Assembly (NCBI GenBank): GCA_035566895.1
Contig: DATMQA010000198.1
Location: forward strand, 1 to 64,000
Source: DATMQA01 sp035566895
GTDB lineage: Bacteria > Verrucomicrobiota > Verrucomicrobiia > Limisphaerales > UBA8199
Reading direction: 5' to 3'
DNA length: 64,000 nt
Part shown: positions 43,523 to 52,454 of the stretch, in pieces
Numbering within the stretch: the stretch's first letter is position 1
How the letters are laid out: every line of letters begins with the position of its first letter
Translations under genes and position numbers: made by a program
Notes under the pieces: generated by a model
Told to the model about the DNA's origin: nothing
Database searches by the model: none
What the model saw: only the letters and a program-made list of their open reading frames with translations

Positions 43523-43530
43523 ATAGGTTT

Positions 43531-44757
43531 ATGATTCAAACCGTTTCCATTCGCGACGCGCGGTTTCCCATCGGCCACGGCCATGGTAGCGATGCGATTC
43601 ATCGGGACCCGCTCTATTCATACGCCGTGACGCAATTGCACGACGACCAGGGTCGCACTGGCACCGGACTGGCCTTCACGCTGGGGGAAGGCAATCAACT
43701 TGTCTGCGAAGCGGCCAGGTTTTATGCGCAACGACTCATCGGCCAGCCGATCGACGAACTGATGGCGCGTTTTGGCGCGCTCCAGCGCGAGCTGGCGGAT
43801 GAACAACAGTTCCGCTGGCTCGGTCCGCACAAGGGCGTGGTGCAACTCGCACTGGCCTCAGTCACAAATGCATGTTGGGATCTCTGGGCCAGGACCCAAG
43901 ACGTGCCGCTGTGGAAACTGCTGCTGGATCTTTCACCTGAACAAATCGTCGCCACCCTCGACCTTTCTTATCTGGAGGACGAGCTCACACCAGCGCAAGC
44001 GCTGGGAATTCTTCGCCAACACCAGGCGACGCGTCCGTCGCGTGAGATAGTTTTGAAGGCGGGTTATCCCGGGTACGACACCTCGGTCGGCTGGTTCAAC
44101 TACGACGACGAACGGGTCCGCGAGAACTGCCAACGCGCGCTCGCCAACGGATTCACCGCGCTGAAACTCAAGGTCGGCTCGCGCGATCCTGCGCGCGACC
44201 TGCGCCGCGCCGGAATTGTCCGCGAAGTGGCCGGGAACCACGCCCGGGTGATGCTGGATGCGAACCAGCAATGGACCTTGCCGCAAGCGCTCGACATCTG
44301 CCAGCGATTGCGGGCCATTGATCCCTTCTGGATTGAAGAGCCCACCCATCCCGACGACGTGCTCGGGCACAAGACGCTCGCTGACGCCATCGCGCCGACC
44401 CGGCTCGCGCTGGGCGAGCACGTCCCGAATCGCGTCGTCTTTAAGAATTATTTGCAGGCGAATTGCGCGGGCTTCATTCAAGTGGACGCCGTGCGGGTGG
44501 CGGGCGTGAGTGAATTCATTGCCGTGAGCGTGCTGTGCAGGAAGTTTGGCGTGCCGGTCGTTCCGCACGTTGGCGACATGGGACAATTGCACCAGCACCT
44601 GGTGCTATTTAACCACATCGCGCTCGGGCACGAAGTTGTCTTTCTCGAACATATTCCGCATTTGCGTGATCACTTCGTTCATCCCTGCCTGGTCGAAGGC
44701 GGCGTTTACCACACGCCGCAGGAAGCCGGCGCAAGCTGTGAATTGAAACCCGCGTGA
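43531..44757 (+). CDS. L-fuconate dehydratase (enolase superfamily)
   Basis: The start at 43531 gives 408 residues; the longer frame upstream lies in the previous gene. The enolase-superfamily catalytic set is complete: Lys212 and Lys214 in LKLKVG, metal ligands Asp243 (MLDANQQW), Glu269 (WIEEPTHPDD) and Glu296 (LGEHVPN), and the Asp319-His346 dyad (QVDAVRV and PHVGDMG). Metal-ligand and His positions track those reported for the Xanthomonas campestris L-fuconate dehydratase (248, 274, 301, 351) with a constant offset of five. The enzyme turns L-fuconate into 2-keto-3-deoxy-L-fuconate. It is the most diagnostic gene of the locus. Confidence 0.92.
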   Translation: MIQTVSIRDARFPIGHGHGSDAIHRDPLYSYAVTQLHDDQGRTGTGLAFTLGEGNQLVCEAARFYAQRLIGQPIDELMARFGALQRELADEQQFRWLGPHKGVVQLALASVTNACWDLWARTQDVPLWKLLLDLSPEQIVATLDLSYLEDELTPAQALGILRQHQATRPSREIVLKAGYPGYDTSVGWFNYDDERVRENCQRALANGFTALKLKVGSRDPARDLRRAGIVREVAGNHARVMLDANQQWTLPQALDICQRLRAIDPFWIEEPTHPDDVLGHKTLADAIAPTRLALGEHVPNRVVFKNYLQANCAGFIQVDAVRVAGVSEFIAVSVLCRKFGVPVVPHVGDMGQLHQHLVLFNHIALGHEVVFLEHIPHLRDHFVHPCLVEGGVYHTPQEAGASCELKPA

Positions 44758-44760
44758 TCC

Positions 44761-45612
44761 ATGAGTGTATCGCCCATCGTTGATTCGCACGTGCATCTGT
44801 GGAAGCCCGCGCAGTTTCGTTACGCCTGGCTCGATGGGCTGCCCGCACTCAACCGGGCCTTTCAGCCGCCGGACTTCATCGCCGCCAGCGCGTCCGTGAA
44901 CGTCAGTAAATTCATTTTTGTAGAGTGTGGCTGTGAGCCCGCGCAGAGCCTGGCGGAAGTGGATTGGATTTCGACTCTGGCAAAAAGCGAGCCGCGGTTG
45001 AAGGGTATCATTGCCCAGGCATCGCTTGAACTCGGCGAAAGCGCTCGCTCCGACCTGGTAACTTTGGCGAGCCGCCCACTCGTCAAAGGCGTCCGGCGAA
45101 ACCTGCAGGCTGAATCGGACGAGGAGTTCTGCCTGCAGCCTGAATTTATTGCGGGGGTGAAGCTTCTCCCGGAGTTCGGGTTCACCTTCGATTTGTGCAT
45201 TCGGAACGAGCAACTGCCGGTTGCAACTGAGCTGGCGCGCCGCGTTCCGGAAGTTGTTTTCGTTCTCGACCACCTTGGCAAACCTGATGTGCGCCATCAT
45301 CATTTTGAAACGTGGGCCAGGGATCTGGACGCACTCGCGGCACTCCCCAATGTGATGGTCAAAATTTCCGGGCTCACTACGGAAGCCAACTGGCACGATT
45401 GGCAACCAGCCGACCTGGCGCCGTACTTGGGGCGAGCCTTTGAGAGCTTCGGGCCGGAGCGACTCATATTCGGGAGCGACTGGCCGGTCATGACCCTGGC
45501 GACGAGTTATCAGAGGTGGGTGGAGACCGTCCAGACACTCGTCCCATTCTCGAAAGAGCCGGAGCAGGTTCAACTCTTCCGAACCAACGCAGAAAGGATC
45601 TATCGTGTTTAG
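44761..45612 (+). CDS. Amidohydrolase-2 family L-fuconolactonase (TIM-barrel lactonase)
   Basis: The 283-residue product carries the amidohydrolase-2 landmarks: DSHVHLW near the N-terminus (metal His pair), FVECGC, LDHLGKPD, and FGSDWPV with the catalytic Asp. Relatives open sugar lactones such as L-fucono-1,4/1,5-lactone and L-rhamnono-lactone. Here it would hydrolyse the product of the dehydrogenase to L-fuconate for the dehydratase. It starts 4 bp after the dehydratase and overlaps the next gene by 8 bp. Confidence 0.88.
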   Translation: MSVSPIVDSHVHLWKPAQFRYAWLDGLPALNRAFQPPDFIAASASVNVSKFIFVECGCEPAQSLAEVDWISTLAKSEPRLKGIIAQASLELGESARSDLVTLASRPLVKGVRRNLQAESDEEFCLQPEFIAGVKLLPEFGFTFDLCIRNEQLPVATELARRVPEVVFVLDHLGKPDVRHHHFETWARDLDALAALPNVMVKISGLTTEANWHDWQPADLAPYLGRAFESFGPERLIFGSDWPVMTLATSYQRWVETVQTLVPFSKEPEQVQLFRTNAERIYRV

Positions 45613-46345
45613 TCTGCATAAGAAAACGGCGCTGGTCACCGGTGGCGCTTCCGGAATCGGCGCCGCCGTCGCCGAAACGTTTGCCCAGGCCGGTGCCACA
45701 GTCTGGATCGCCGACTGCGACGAAGCGAATGGCCGAGCCGTTGCCAAACGCATCGGCGGACAATTCGTCTTGCTCGATGTTGCCAGCGAGACGGATTGCG
45801 CGCGGGCGGCGCAGACCGTCGGGAGGCTGGAAATCCTCGCGAACGTAGCTGGCATCGGTCACGTGGGCTCCTTGGATAACACGACCGCGGCAGATTTGGA
45901 CCGCCTGCATGCCGTGAACGTGCGAGGGGTTTTCAACTGCTGCAAAGCGTTCGTCCCTGCCATGCTCGAAGGCAAATCCGGCAGCGTGATTAACCTGGCG
46001 TCGGTAGCCGGCATCGTCGCAGTGCGCGAGCGGCTCGCGTACACCACAACCAAATTTGCCGTGGTTGGAATGACCAAGGCATTGGCACTGGATCACTCGC
46101 ACACCGGGGTCCGGTTCAATTGTATCTGTCCGGGCCGTGTCGAAACGCCGTTCGTGCTCGCGCGCCTCAAAGAATATCCCGATCCCCAAGCCGCCTATCG
46201 CGAGATGGCTTCGACCCAACTGAACGGAAGAATGGCGAAACCCGAGGAAGTTGCCGCCGCCTCCCTCTATCTCGCCTCAAACGAAAGCGCCATGGTGACG
46301 GGGAGTGCGCTGATGATTGATGGCGGCTGGAGCGCAGGAAAATAG
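45605..46345 (+). CDS. SDR oxidoreductase, probable 2-keto-3-deoxy-L-fuconate dehydrogenase
   Basis: The 246-residue short-chain dehydrogenase starts at a GTG inside the end of the lactonase gene. It has TGGASGIG for NAD binding, NVAGIGHVG in place of the usual NNAG, and the catalytic set NLASVAG...AYTTTKFAV. It is close in style to the BDH2/2-keto-3-deoxy-L-fuconate dehydrogenase branch, which oxidises C4 of the dehydratase product. The resulting 2,4-diketo acid is the substrate of the FAH-family hydrolase encoded 3 bp downstream. Confidence 0.82.
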   Translation: MFSLHKKTALVTGGASGIGAAVAETFAQAGATVWIADCDEANGRAVAKRIGGQFVLLDVASETDCARAAQTVGRLEILANVAGIGHVGSLDNTTAADLDRLHAVNVRGVFNCCKAFVPAMLEGKSGSVINLASVAGIVAVRERLAYTTTKFAVVGMTKALALDHSHTGVRFNCICPGRVETPFVLARLKEYPDPQAAYREMASTQLNGRMAKPEEVAAASLYLASNESAMVTGSALMIDGGWSAGK

Positions 46346-46348
46346 TTT

Positions 46349-47155
46349 ATGAGAATCATTCGTTACCAGGACAACCAGGGAGACACCCACTATGCCTCGC
46401 AGCAGGCGGATGGCTCGGCGTTCAAACTCAGTGGCGATATTTACGCCGGTCCGCAACTTTCACGCGATCGGGCGGAGGTTGCCCGGTTGCTCGCCCCCAT
46501 CGCGCCGGCAAGCATCATTTGCATCGGTTTGAATTACCGGCGCCACGCGGAGGAAACCGGAGCGAAGTTTCCGGAATATCCGGTCGTGTTTTTCAAAGGC
46601 ATCAACACGCTGCAGCATCCGGGCGGACCGATACAGATTCCCACCCACTTGCGCAGTGACGAGGTGGATTACGAATGTGAATTGGCCGTGGTCATTGGCC
46701 GCGCGTGCAAGAACGTCCCTCGCGCGAGCGCCCTGGAATATGTCCTCGGCTACACTTGTTGCAATGATGTCAGCGCGCGGGATTGGCAGCTCAGGCGTGG
46801 TGGAGGGCAGTGGTCGCGTGGCAAGACCTTCGACACCTTCAGTCCGCTCGGCCCGGCGCTCGTCACGCGAGACGAAATCCCCAACCCGAACGCGCTGAAG
46901 ATTCGCACCGTGCTGAACGGCCAGGTGATGCAGGACTGGAATACGAGCGACATGATCTTTGACGTCCCGGCGTTGATTGAATTTCTCAGCGGCAGCACGA
47001 CTCTTTTGCCGGGCACGGTGATTCTCACCGGAACTCCCCACGGCATCGGCATGGCGCAGAAACCACCGCGCTGGTTGCGGCCTGGGGATCAGGTCAGCAT
47101 CGAAATTGAAAACATCGGCACGCTGACCAATCCCGTGATCAACGAGCCGCCCTGA
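46349..47155 (+). CDS. FAH-family 2,4-diketo-3-deoxy-L-fuconate hydrolase
   Basis: The 268-residue product has the fumarylacetoacetase-type core: CIGLNYRRHAEE near residue 58, the metal-binding VDYECELAVVIG (E-x-E), NDVSARDWQ, GKTFDTFSPLGP, and LTGTPHGIG near the end. In the non-phosphorylating L-fucose pathway this enzyme splits the diketo acid into pyruvate and L-lactate. It is the last gene of the six-gene operon and converges on the minus-strand domain-repeat gene. Confidence 0.85.
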   Translation: MRIIRYQDNQGDTHYASQQADGSAFKLSGDIYAGPQLSRDRAEVARLLAPIAPASIICIGLNYRRHAEETGAKFPEYPVVFFKGINTLQHPGGPIQIPTHLRSDEVDYECELAVVIGRACKNVPRASALEYVLGYTCCNDVSARDWQLRRGGGQWSRGKTFDTFSPLGPALVTRDEIPNPNALKIRTVLNGQVMQDWNTSDMIFDVPALIEFLSGSTTLLPGTVILTGTPHGIGMAQKPPRWLRPGDQVSIEIENIGTLTNPVINEPP

Positions 47156-47175
47156 ATTCCTCGAATTCGACGCCG

Positions 47176-48675
47176 TTACTCTTGTGTCCGCAGAATGTAA
47201 AACTCCCGCGGATTACTCGGATTAACCACATTGGTGGATAAATTTAAGCCGCCGTTCCCGTTAAAGGAGTTGGTCAAAACAGGTGTCCATTGCGTCAATG
47301 GCAGCGTCACATTGGCGCTTTCCAGCAATACAAAGGTGCCATTCGCCGGCCCGTTGGTCGCCGTAATTGTCAGCGTCGTGCCCCTGACGGCGACACGAGT
47401 AATCACCGGCGTGATGTCCCGAACCTGAAACAGGTTCACTTGTGGGCTGGGATTGGCCCCGGTGGAAAAGGCCGTCAGGCTCAACGTTTGCCCGCCGGAA
47501 CTGTTCGCCACAAAAGTGCCGATAATGTATTGTCCTGGTCCGCTGCCGTCGGAGCCAAAACTTAACGGGGCGGAGGTGTTGGTTCCACCGGTAATGGTTT
47601 CCGTTCGGCTCTGGCCAATATTGCGGCCGTCATTCACCCAGAATTCAATCAAATAGACATGTCCTGGCGTCATGCCGGCCCAGCTAAAAGTTGCCGGGGT
47701 AGAACCTTCATTGGAATACCGCGCAGATTGCAGAAGCGTATTGTAGTTAGTATCCGAAGTATTGGGCGAACCGTAACTATTATACCCACTATCAAAAGTT
47801 GGACCGGACGTAAAGAAGGGCAAATCAGAAAAACCCTGGAACGTCACCCCGTTAACTGGAAAAGTGTTGGCGCTGCCGTCTTGAGGCGCCCATGAACCAA
47901 AGTATATCCCCTGGGTGCTCACGTCGGCCGTGCCGGAAATGGTAACCGGAGCTCGCCACGTCACGTTGGGTCTCAGCGTGATGTCACGAACCTGAAACAG
48001 GTTGATTTGGGGATCCGGATTGGACCCGGAGGAAGAGGCCGTCAGGGTCAACGTTTGCCCGCGTGAATTGTCCGCCACAAAGGTGCCGATAATGTATTGT
48101 CCTGGTCCGCTTCCGTCAGAGCCGTAACTTAAAGAGGCGGCGGTATTGGCTCCCCCGGTAATGGTTTCTGACCGGCTTTCACCAATATTGCGTCCGTCAT
48201 TTACCCAGAACTGAACCAAATAAGTACTGCCTGGTATCATGCCCGACCAGCTAAAGGTTGCCGGGGTAGTTCCTTCATTGGAAAAACGCGCATATTGCAA
48301 CAGCGTGTTGTAGTTAGCATCGGAAGTATTAGGCGAACCGAAACCGTTATAGCCGTTATCGAGAGTTGCACCGGCTGTAAGGCCCTGGATATCGGAAAAA
48401 CCCTGGAACGTTACGCCGTTAACCGGAAAACTGTTGGCGCTGCCATCTTGCGGCGCCCATGAACCACAATATACCCCCTGGGTGCTTACATCGGACGTGC
48501 CGGAAATGGTAGCCGGAGTTTGCCACGTTACGTTGGGCTGAGCGTTCGCGCCGGCGATGAACATGCCGGCGCTGGACGCGCAGACCATGATTGCTTTTAT
48601 TGTTTTAGATTGCGCGGCCTCAAGGCCGCTGAGGATGCTGTCGGTAAAGAAACGGAGTGTTTTCTCTTTTTTCAT
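47176..48675 (-). CDS. Secreted protein with two tandem NITWG-type domains
   Basis: The Met at 48675 opens the signal region (hydrophobic core about 26-44, ending GANAQ) and gives 499 residues. Two near-identical domains follow (about 47-225 and 235-410). They share with the 40253 gene the phrases GSWAP, VNGVTFQGFSD, NDGRNIG(E/Q)SR, ETITGG, GSDGSGPGQYIIGTFVA and INLFQVRDI. The end is the short C-terminal module of this genome (VLLESANVTLPLTQWTPVL and a few more), not a PEP-CTERM signal. It lies just after the fucose operon in convergent orientation. The function is unknown; surface display beside a fucoside locus suggests binding of glycans, which is only inference. Confidence 0.8.
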   Translation of the reverse strand: MKKEKTLRFFTDSILSGLEAAQSKTIKAIMVCASSAGMFIAGANAQPNVTWQTPATISGTSDVSTQGVYCGSWAPQDGSANSFPVNGVTFQGFSDIQGLTAGATLDNGYNGFGSPNTSDANYNTLLQYARFSNEGTTPATFSWSGMIPGSTYLVQFWVNDGRNIGESRSETITGGANTAASLSYGSDGSGPGQYIIGTFVADNSRGQTLTLTASSSGSNPDPQINLFQVRDITLRPNVTWRAPVTISGTADVSTQGIYFGSWAPQDGSANTFPVNGVTFQGFSDLPFFTSGPTFDSGYNSYGSPNTSDTNYNTLLQSARYSNEGSTPATFSWAGMTPGHVYLIEFWVNDGRNIGQSRTETITGGTNTSAPLSFGSDGSGPGQYIIGTFVANSSGGQTLSLTAFSTGANPSPQVNLFQVRDITPVITRVAVRGTTLTITATNGPANGTFVLLESANVTLPLTQWTPVLTNSFNGNGGLNLSTNVVNPSNPREFYILRTQE

Positions 48676-49176
48676 AACGGTTAATGTTTGGTGGGATTGG
48701 CTCCACGCCTGCCAGGCGCGTGGGTTGAGGCGAAGCGCGGCCACGGGGAGATGGCGTCTTCTACGTGCTCCGCAGAATCGTGTTTCATATCTATACTCTC
48801 GCAAAAATAACGAAGCGGGTCTTGCGATTCTCTTCGGCGAGGAATTTTGAACACACCACAATAAACCCGGCCTCCAGTCCGAGCGGGGCGTACCCCATGA
48901 AACTGTCAATGAGGACGCTTGTAGTCGAATCCGTTTACGATTTGGGAGAACCGGAAATGGCGCCAATTAGGACGCATGGCGAGTTCAGGCATGACGACGG
49001 CACAAAGTGACCATTTTCTTGAAGGATTTTAGCCGTGACAAACGTGTTGTGGGTGATAATGGAAATTCACAGCTTATGACACAAGAACGACCATTGCCTC
49101 GTATTGCGAAGGCTACTTTGATTGTATTGTCTTTTGCCACACTTGTAACTGAACATTTTAGCCCACAGGACCATTC
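48676..49176. other. Intergenic region between the domain-repeat gene and the VOC gene
   Basis: I see no gene in these 501 bp. Short frames (48765-49010 plus strand, 48985-49188 minus strand) have no domain or ribosome-binding site. The left side should hold the promoter of the minus-strand gene and the right side that of the VOC gene. No palindrome of note was found. Confidence 0.5.
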
Positions 49177-49602
49177 ATGAATGTTCAAACGACTCTAAAT
49201 CTCTACGGGCGAACTGAAGAAGCGGTCAAGTTCTATTGCAGGACGATTGAAGCTGAGACTCTCTTCATGATGCGGTTTCGCGACTGTCCAGACCCTTCCC
49301 AATTGAAGCCAGGAATGGAGGAGAAAATATTTCACGCAACATTTCGCATCGGTTCCACTGAAGTCATGGCGTCAGACTGCGGTTGCGAAAAGTCGCCAAC
49401 CGAAACAACGTTTGCAGGCTTCTCGCTTGCTCTCCGAGTCGAAACTCCGCAGAAAGCCGAACGGTTCTTCGCGGCTCTCAGCGATGGTGGACAGATCCAA
49501 ATCCCTTTGCTGAAAACATTTTTCGCAGAGCGATACGGAATCGTAGTTGATCGCTTTGGCATCTCTTGGAAAATAATGGCCGAGTCTGAAACGCAACACT
49601 GA
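49177..49602 (+). CDS. VOC-family (PhnB/glyoxalase-like) protein
   Basis: The 141-residue product starts MNVQTTLNLYGRTEEAVKFY and shows the paired beta-alpha-beta-beta-beta modules of the vicinal oxygen chelate superfamily: an early R/E pair, FHATFRIGSTEVMASD, and the end RYGIVVDRFGISWKIM. It belongs to the PhnB-like subgroup (the 3-demethylubiquinone methyltransferase-like name is only historical). The reaction is unknown. It stands alone on the plus strand. Confidence 0.8.
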   Translation: MNVQTTLNLYGRTEEAVKFYCRTIEAETLFMMRFRDCPDPSQLKPGMEEKIFHATFRIGSTEVMASDCGCEKSPTETTFAGFSLALRVETPQKAERFFAALSDGGQIQIPLLKTFFAERYGIVVDRFGISWKIMAESETQH

Positions 49603-49834
49603 GATAAAAATGAGGGTGACGTCGCCGAACACTTTTAGCACGGGTGCGTAGAGCACTGGCATGGTTCTTGTGCTATTCGCGTTTCTAGGTCGGAAGTATG
49701 CTCGAAGCGATCACTCACATGAGACCTATGCAAATGACACCTTCCCGTGTCGCTGAACCCGAAGCAATCTAAGCGGCTTCGCAGGGGATTGTCGTGCGTG
49801 GCCTGTAGCCCTAAACGCCCCGCTGTCTGCCCGC

Positions 49835-50572
49835 TCAAGGGTGGGCTAGTTTCAATTCCCGCGGCTGTCCATTCACGGCAATGATCACGGATTCGTCACG
49901 GATTTCTTTGACGGTGATCTCGACGCGGGTGTCCAGGGTTTTCACCTTGGCGGTTTCACCCGCCATCAAGGTCTCATTGTTAATGAGCGCCATGCGGTGG
50001 TTGCCGCTGCCAGAGATCCCTTTGAGCGTCAGCTCGCCATAACGTATTGCGGGCGCAGGTCCTGCCGCCTGGGATGGCGCATTTGGCGGTGATTTGGCCG
50101 CGCCAACGGGCGCTGCTGTTCCGGGTTGGCCGCGGTGGGGCATGCCGGGAAATTTGTTGATCTCGGCAATGAAAGCGCTCGTTCCGCCCTCGACGTAACT
50201 GGTCTGGCCGATTTGTTGGCCGCTCGAGTTGAGCAGGATGATGGTCGGGTAGCCCTTGATGTCGTACTTGACCGCCAGGTTTGCGTTGGCATTGATTTGG
50301 TCCAGGCTCTGGCTCTTGTGCCTAGGAAAATCAACCTCCACCATGATCAAGTTGGGGTTGGCGTAACAGGCAAAGTCGAACTGGTCGAATACCTCCCGCT
50401 TGAGTTTCTGGCACCAGCCGCACCAGTCGGAACCGGTGAAATCCAGAAGCACCGCCTTGTTCTCCTTCTGGGCGCGCGCCAGAGCGGTTGGCAGGTCCGT
50501 CAGCCACTCCAACGCGCAGGCTGGTTGGCAAACGGCGGCAATCAATCCCAAAACCATCAAACTTCGCTTCAT
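49835..50572 (-). CDS. Secreted thioredoxin-like protein
   Basis: The Met at 50572 opens a short signal peptide (about 1-20, ending PACA) after a GGGAAGAG ribosome-binding site, and gives 245 residues. One thioredoxin fold follows with the redox motif WCGWC (GSDWCGWCQKLKREV) and the cis-Pro in KGYPTIILLN. A Pro/Ala linker leads to a small C-terminal beta domain (about 175-245, LTLKGISGSGNHRMALINNE). WCGWC is typical of DUF255/thiol reductases of periplasmic type. It would maintain reduced cysteines outside the cytoplasm. No redox partner is encoded next to it. Confidence 0.85.
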   Translation of the reverse strand: MKRSLMVLGLIAAVCQPACALEWLTDLPTALARAQKENKAVLLDFTGSDWCGWCQKLKREVFDQFDFACYANPNLIMVEVDFPRHKSQSLDQINANANLAVKYDIKGYPTIILLNSSGQQIGQTSYVEGGTSAFIAEINKFPGMPHRGQPGTAAPVGAAKSPPNAPSQAAGPAPAIRYGELTLKGISGSGNHRMALINNETLMAGETAKVKTLDTRVEITVKEIRDESVIIAVNGQPRELKLAHP

Positions 50573-50792
50573 TAGCTCTTCCCTTTCATCTGGACAGCGT
50601 TGTCTCACCGCCGGACACCGCCACCCAACCCGCGAAGCTCAGGAGGCGATTCCGGCGCCAAATCGGTGCTCCAGCCACGGCTGAAGCCTACGTTTGCCCT
50701 TCGTCACCCCGGGAAAGCCGCTTCTGTGCCAGTCTATGGTTCTTGGTCAGCGGCTTGTGGCGAATCTCCGGTCCCGCGCACGTTCGTCGTGC

Positions 50793-51797
50793 CTAAAACA
50801 CGGCGAGGGGATTGACTGGCGAGCCGGTCCCGCCCTCGACAGCCAGGGGGGAAACCAGCAGCAGAAACTCCCAGCGGTTGCGTTGTTTCGCGGCGGCGCT
50901 CAGGGCTTCCAGGTCGCAGTTATCCAAAATCCACGTGCCCATAGCGATCAGACACAACTGGTGCAGCGGCATCGAGACCCCCTCGACGCCTGGGGGCACA
51001 ACGTCACTGGCGGCGTCGCTCCCCAGCACCGCCACATCGCGAGCTTTGAGCCAGCGAGCGCAGGAGGCATGCAGTCCGGCGAACTGGCCGCTCCAGGGTC
51101 CCACGGCTGCCCGCCGGGCCCAACGCCCGGTGCGAATCAAAACCACGTCGCCCGGTGCCACTTTCGTCTTGGTTTTCTTTTCCCAGGCGTCCAATTCCTC
51201 GGGACAAATCGGCGTGCCGGGTTCGACGAATTCCACGCCGCGCAAGGCCGGCACATCGATCAAAACGCCGCGGGTCACGATGCCCTGCTTGAGATTGCCG
51301 ATACCCAACCGGAGTGCGCCCTGGCTCGTCACGTTGGTTTGGGCGAAGCCATTGTACATTTTGCCTTCAAAGAACATGTGGCACAGGCTGTCAATGTGCG
51401 TGTGCGCCATTCCGTGATAGGAGACCTTGAAAGTGTCGGCGCAGGAAAAACCGGCGTTAGTGATTCCGTCGCGGTCCATCACGTGAATGAAGGGCGAACC
51501 GTTATCGACGGCTTTCTCCTTTTCGACGTCGCGCGCCAGGGACACCACAACGCCTTCCCGGACAAGGCGCAACGCCCGTTTTCGTTTTTGCGGTGTCACC
51601 AGATTCAGCGCGCCCAACTGGTCGGCCTTGCCCCACCTTCCCCAATTGGAAAGCTCCGTCATCCAGCGTCCAAACTCGGCCCGGGAAACCGGTTTTGCGG
51701 CGGTGGCTGGCTCCTGCGCCGGGAGCGCGGCGAGTGAAAGCAGCCAAAGCAACGCGAAATGAATACCGGAACTGAAACAATGTGAAGGCTGGTTCAT
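50793..51797 (-). CDS. Secreted cyclase-family (kynurenine formamidase-like) metal hydrolase
   Basis: The Met at 51797 opens a signal peptide (about 1-28, ending AALPAQ) and gives 334 residues. The cyclase fold's metal motif is HGMAHTHIDSLCH (the family's H-x-G-T-H-x-D variant with extra His). Other family phrases present are VDNGSPFIHVMDRDG, GDVVLIRTGR and SDAASDVVPPG. Members hydrolyse N-formylkynurenine, isatin or related cyclic amides. The exported form is common in soil bacteria and its substrate is unknown. The upstream frame beyond 51797 is non-coding text. Confidence 0.85.
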   Translation of the reverse strand: MNQPSHCFSSGIHFALLWLLSLAALPAQEPATAAKPVSRAEFGRWMTELSNWGRWGKADQLGALNLVTPQKRKRALRLVREGVVVSLARDVEKEKAVDNGSPFIHVMDRDGITNAGFSCADTFKVSYHGMAHTHIDSLCHMFFEGKMYNGFAQTNVTSQGALRLGIGNLKQGIVTRGVLIDVPALRGVEFVEPGTPICPEELDAWEKKTKTKVAPGDVVLIRTGRWARRAAVGPWSGQFAGLHASCARWLKARDVAVLGSDAASDVVPPGVEGVSMPLHQLCLIAMGTWILDNCDLEALSAAAKQRNRWEFLLLVSPLAVEGGTGSPVNPLAVF

Positions 51798-51990
51798 CCC
51801 GCAATTCTGGCGCGACCTTAGGGCAAGTCCAGCGAAGAACGCCGCCGACCTATCATATAGGGCGCATCCACACTGCCCCAGTACCGCTTTGACCGCGCGG
51901 AGCGCGGCGCATTGCAGCCCCGAAGGCTCCTCAACCACTTCCGTCTCTGGGAATCCCTCCGCGCTCCAGCCCCCGTCACCCCCACGGAAA

Positions 51991-52272
51991 ATGCTTAACA
52001 CCACTACGCTGCAGCAAAAGGTGGTGTTTGTGACGACACCCAGCGGCCGGGAAGGAGCGCTTTGGATGAGCGGCCAGCCGCCATCGGCGGACAGCAACGG
52101 CAACCTCTATGTCTCGGTCGCCAACGGGCATGTCGGCAACCGGACCAATCCCCAAACCCCTGGGGATCGGGTTGAGAGTTTCCTGAGGCTGACTCGGAGC
52201 GGCACCAACCTGACCGTGGCCAGCTCGTTCACACCTTACAACTGGACGGCCCTCGAGGATGGGGACTTGGAT
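51991..52272 (+). pseudogene. Fragment of a PQQ-like beta-propeller gene
   Basis: About 94 codons in one frame read as an internal piece of a secreted propeller: VVFVTTPSGREGALWMSGQP, then PSADSNGNLYVSVANG, SFLRLTRSGTNLTVASSFTP, and YNWTALEDGDLD. It aligns with the middle of the PQQ/PKD protein at 20162-22276 (IWQSGAGPAADPAGFIYLET, LADYFTPFDQDALN). Both ends break abruptly: no signal peptide precedes it, and after DGDLD the frame continues as unrelated text to 52371. It is a relic. Confidence 0.65.
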
Positions 52273-52454
52273 CCCCGTTTCTGCCTCTCCAACCTTCTAT
52301 CGACTGAAACGTTAGCCAGCCGTTCAAACCGTCGCAGCATTGGCCCGAATTGGCCACGTTTTAAAAATTAAATGACTAGTTGACGCGGCTCACTCCCATC
52401 AGCAACGCGGCGCTGAGGACTGACACGCCCCCCTTCTGGCCGAGCAGCGATACT

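Noticed and set aside
42752..46345. Assignment of the locus to L-rhamnose rather than L-fucose
   Set aside because: The same enzyme families occur in L-rhamnonate pathways, but the dehydratase residues track L-fuconate dehydratase and two GH95 fucosidase-type enzymes lie next to it.
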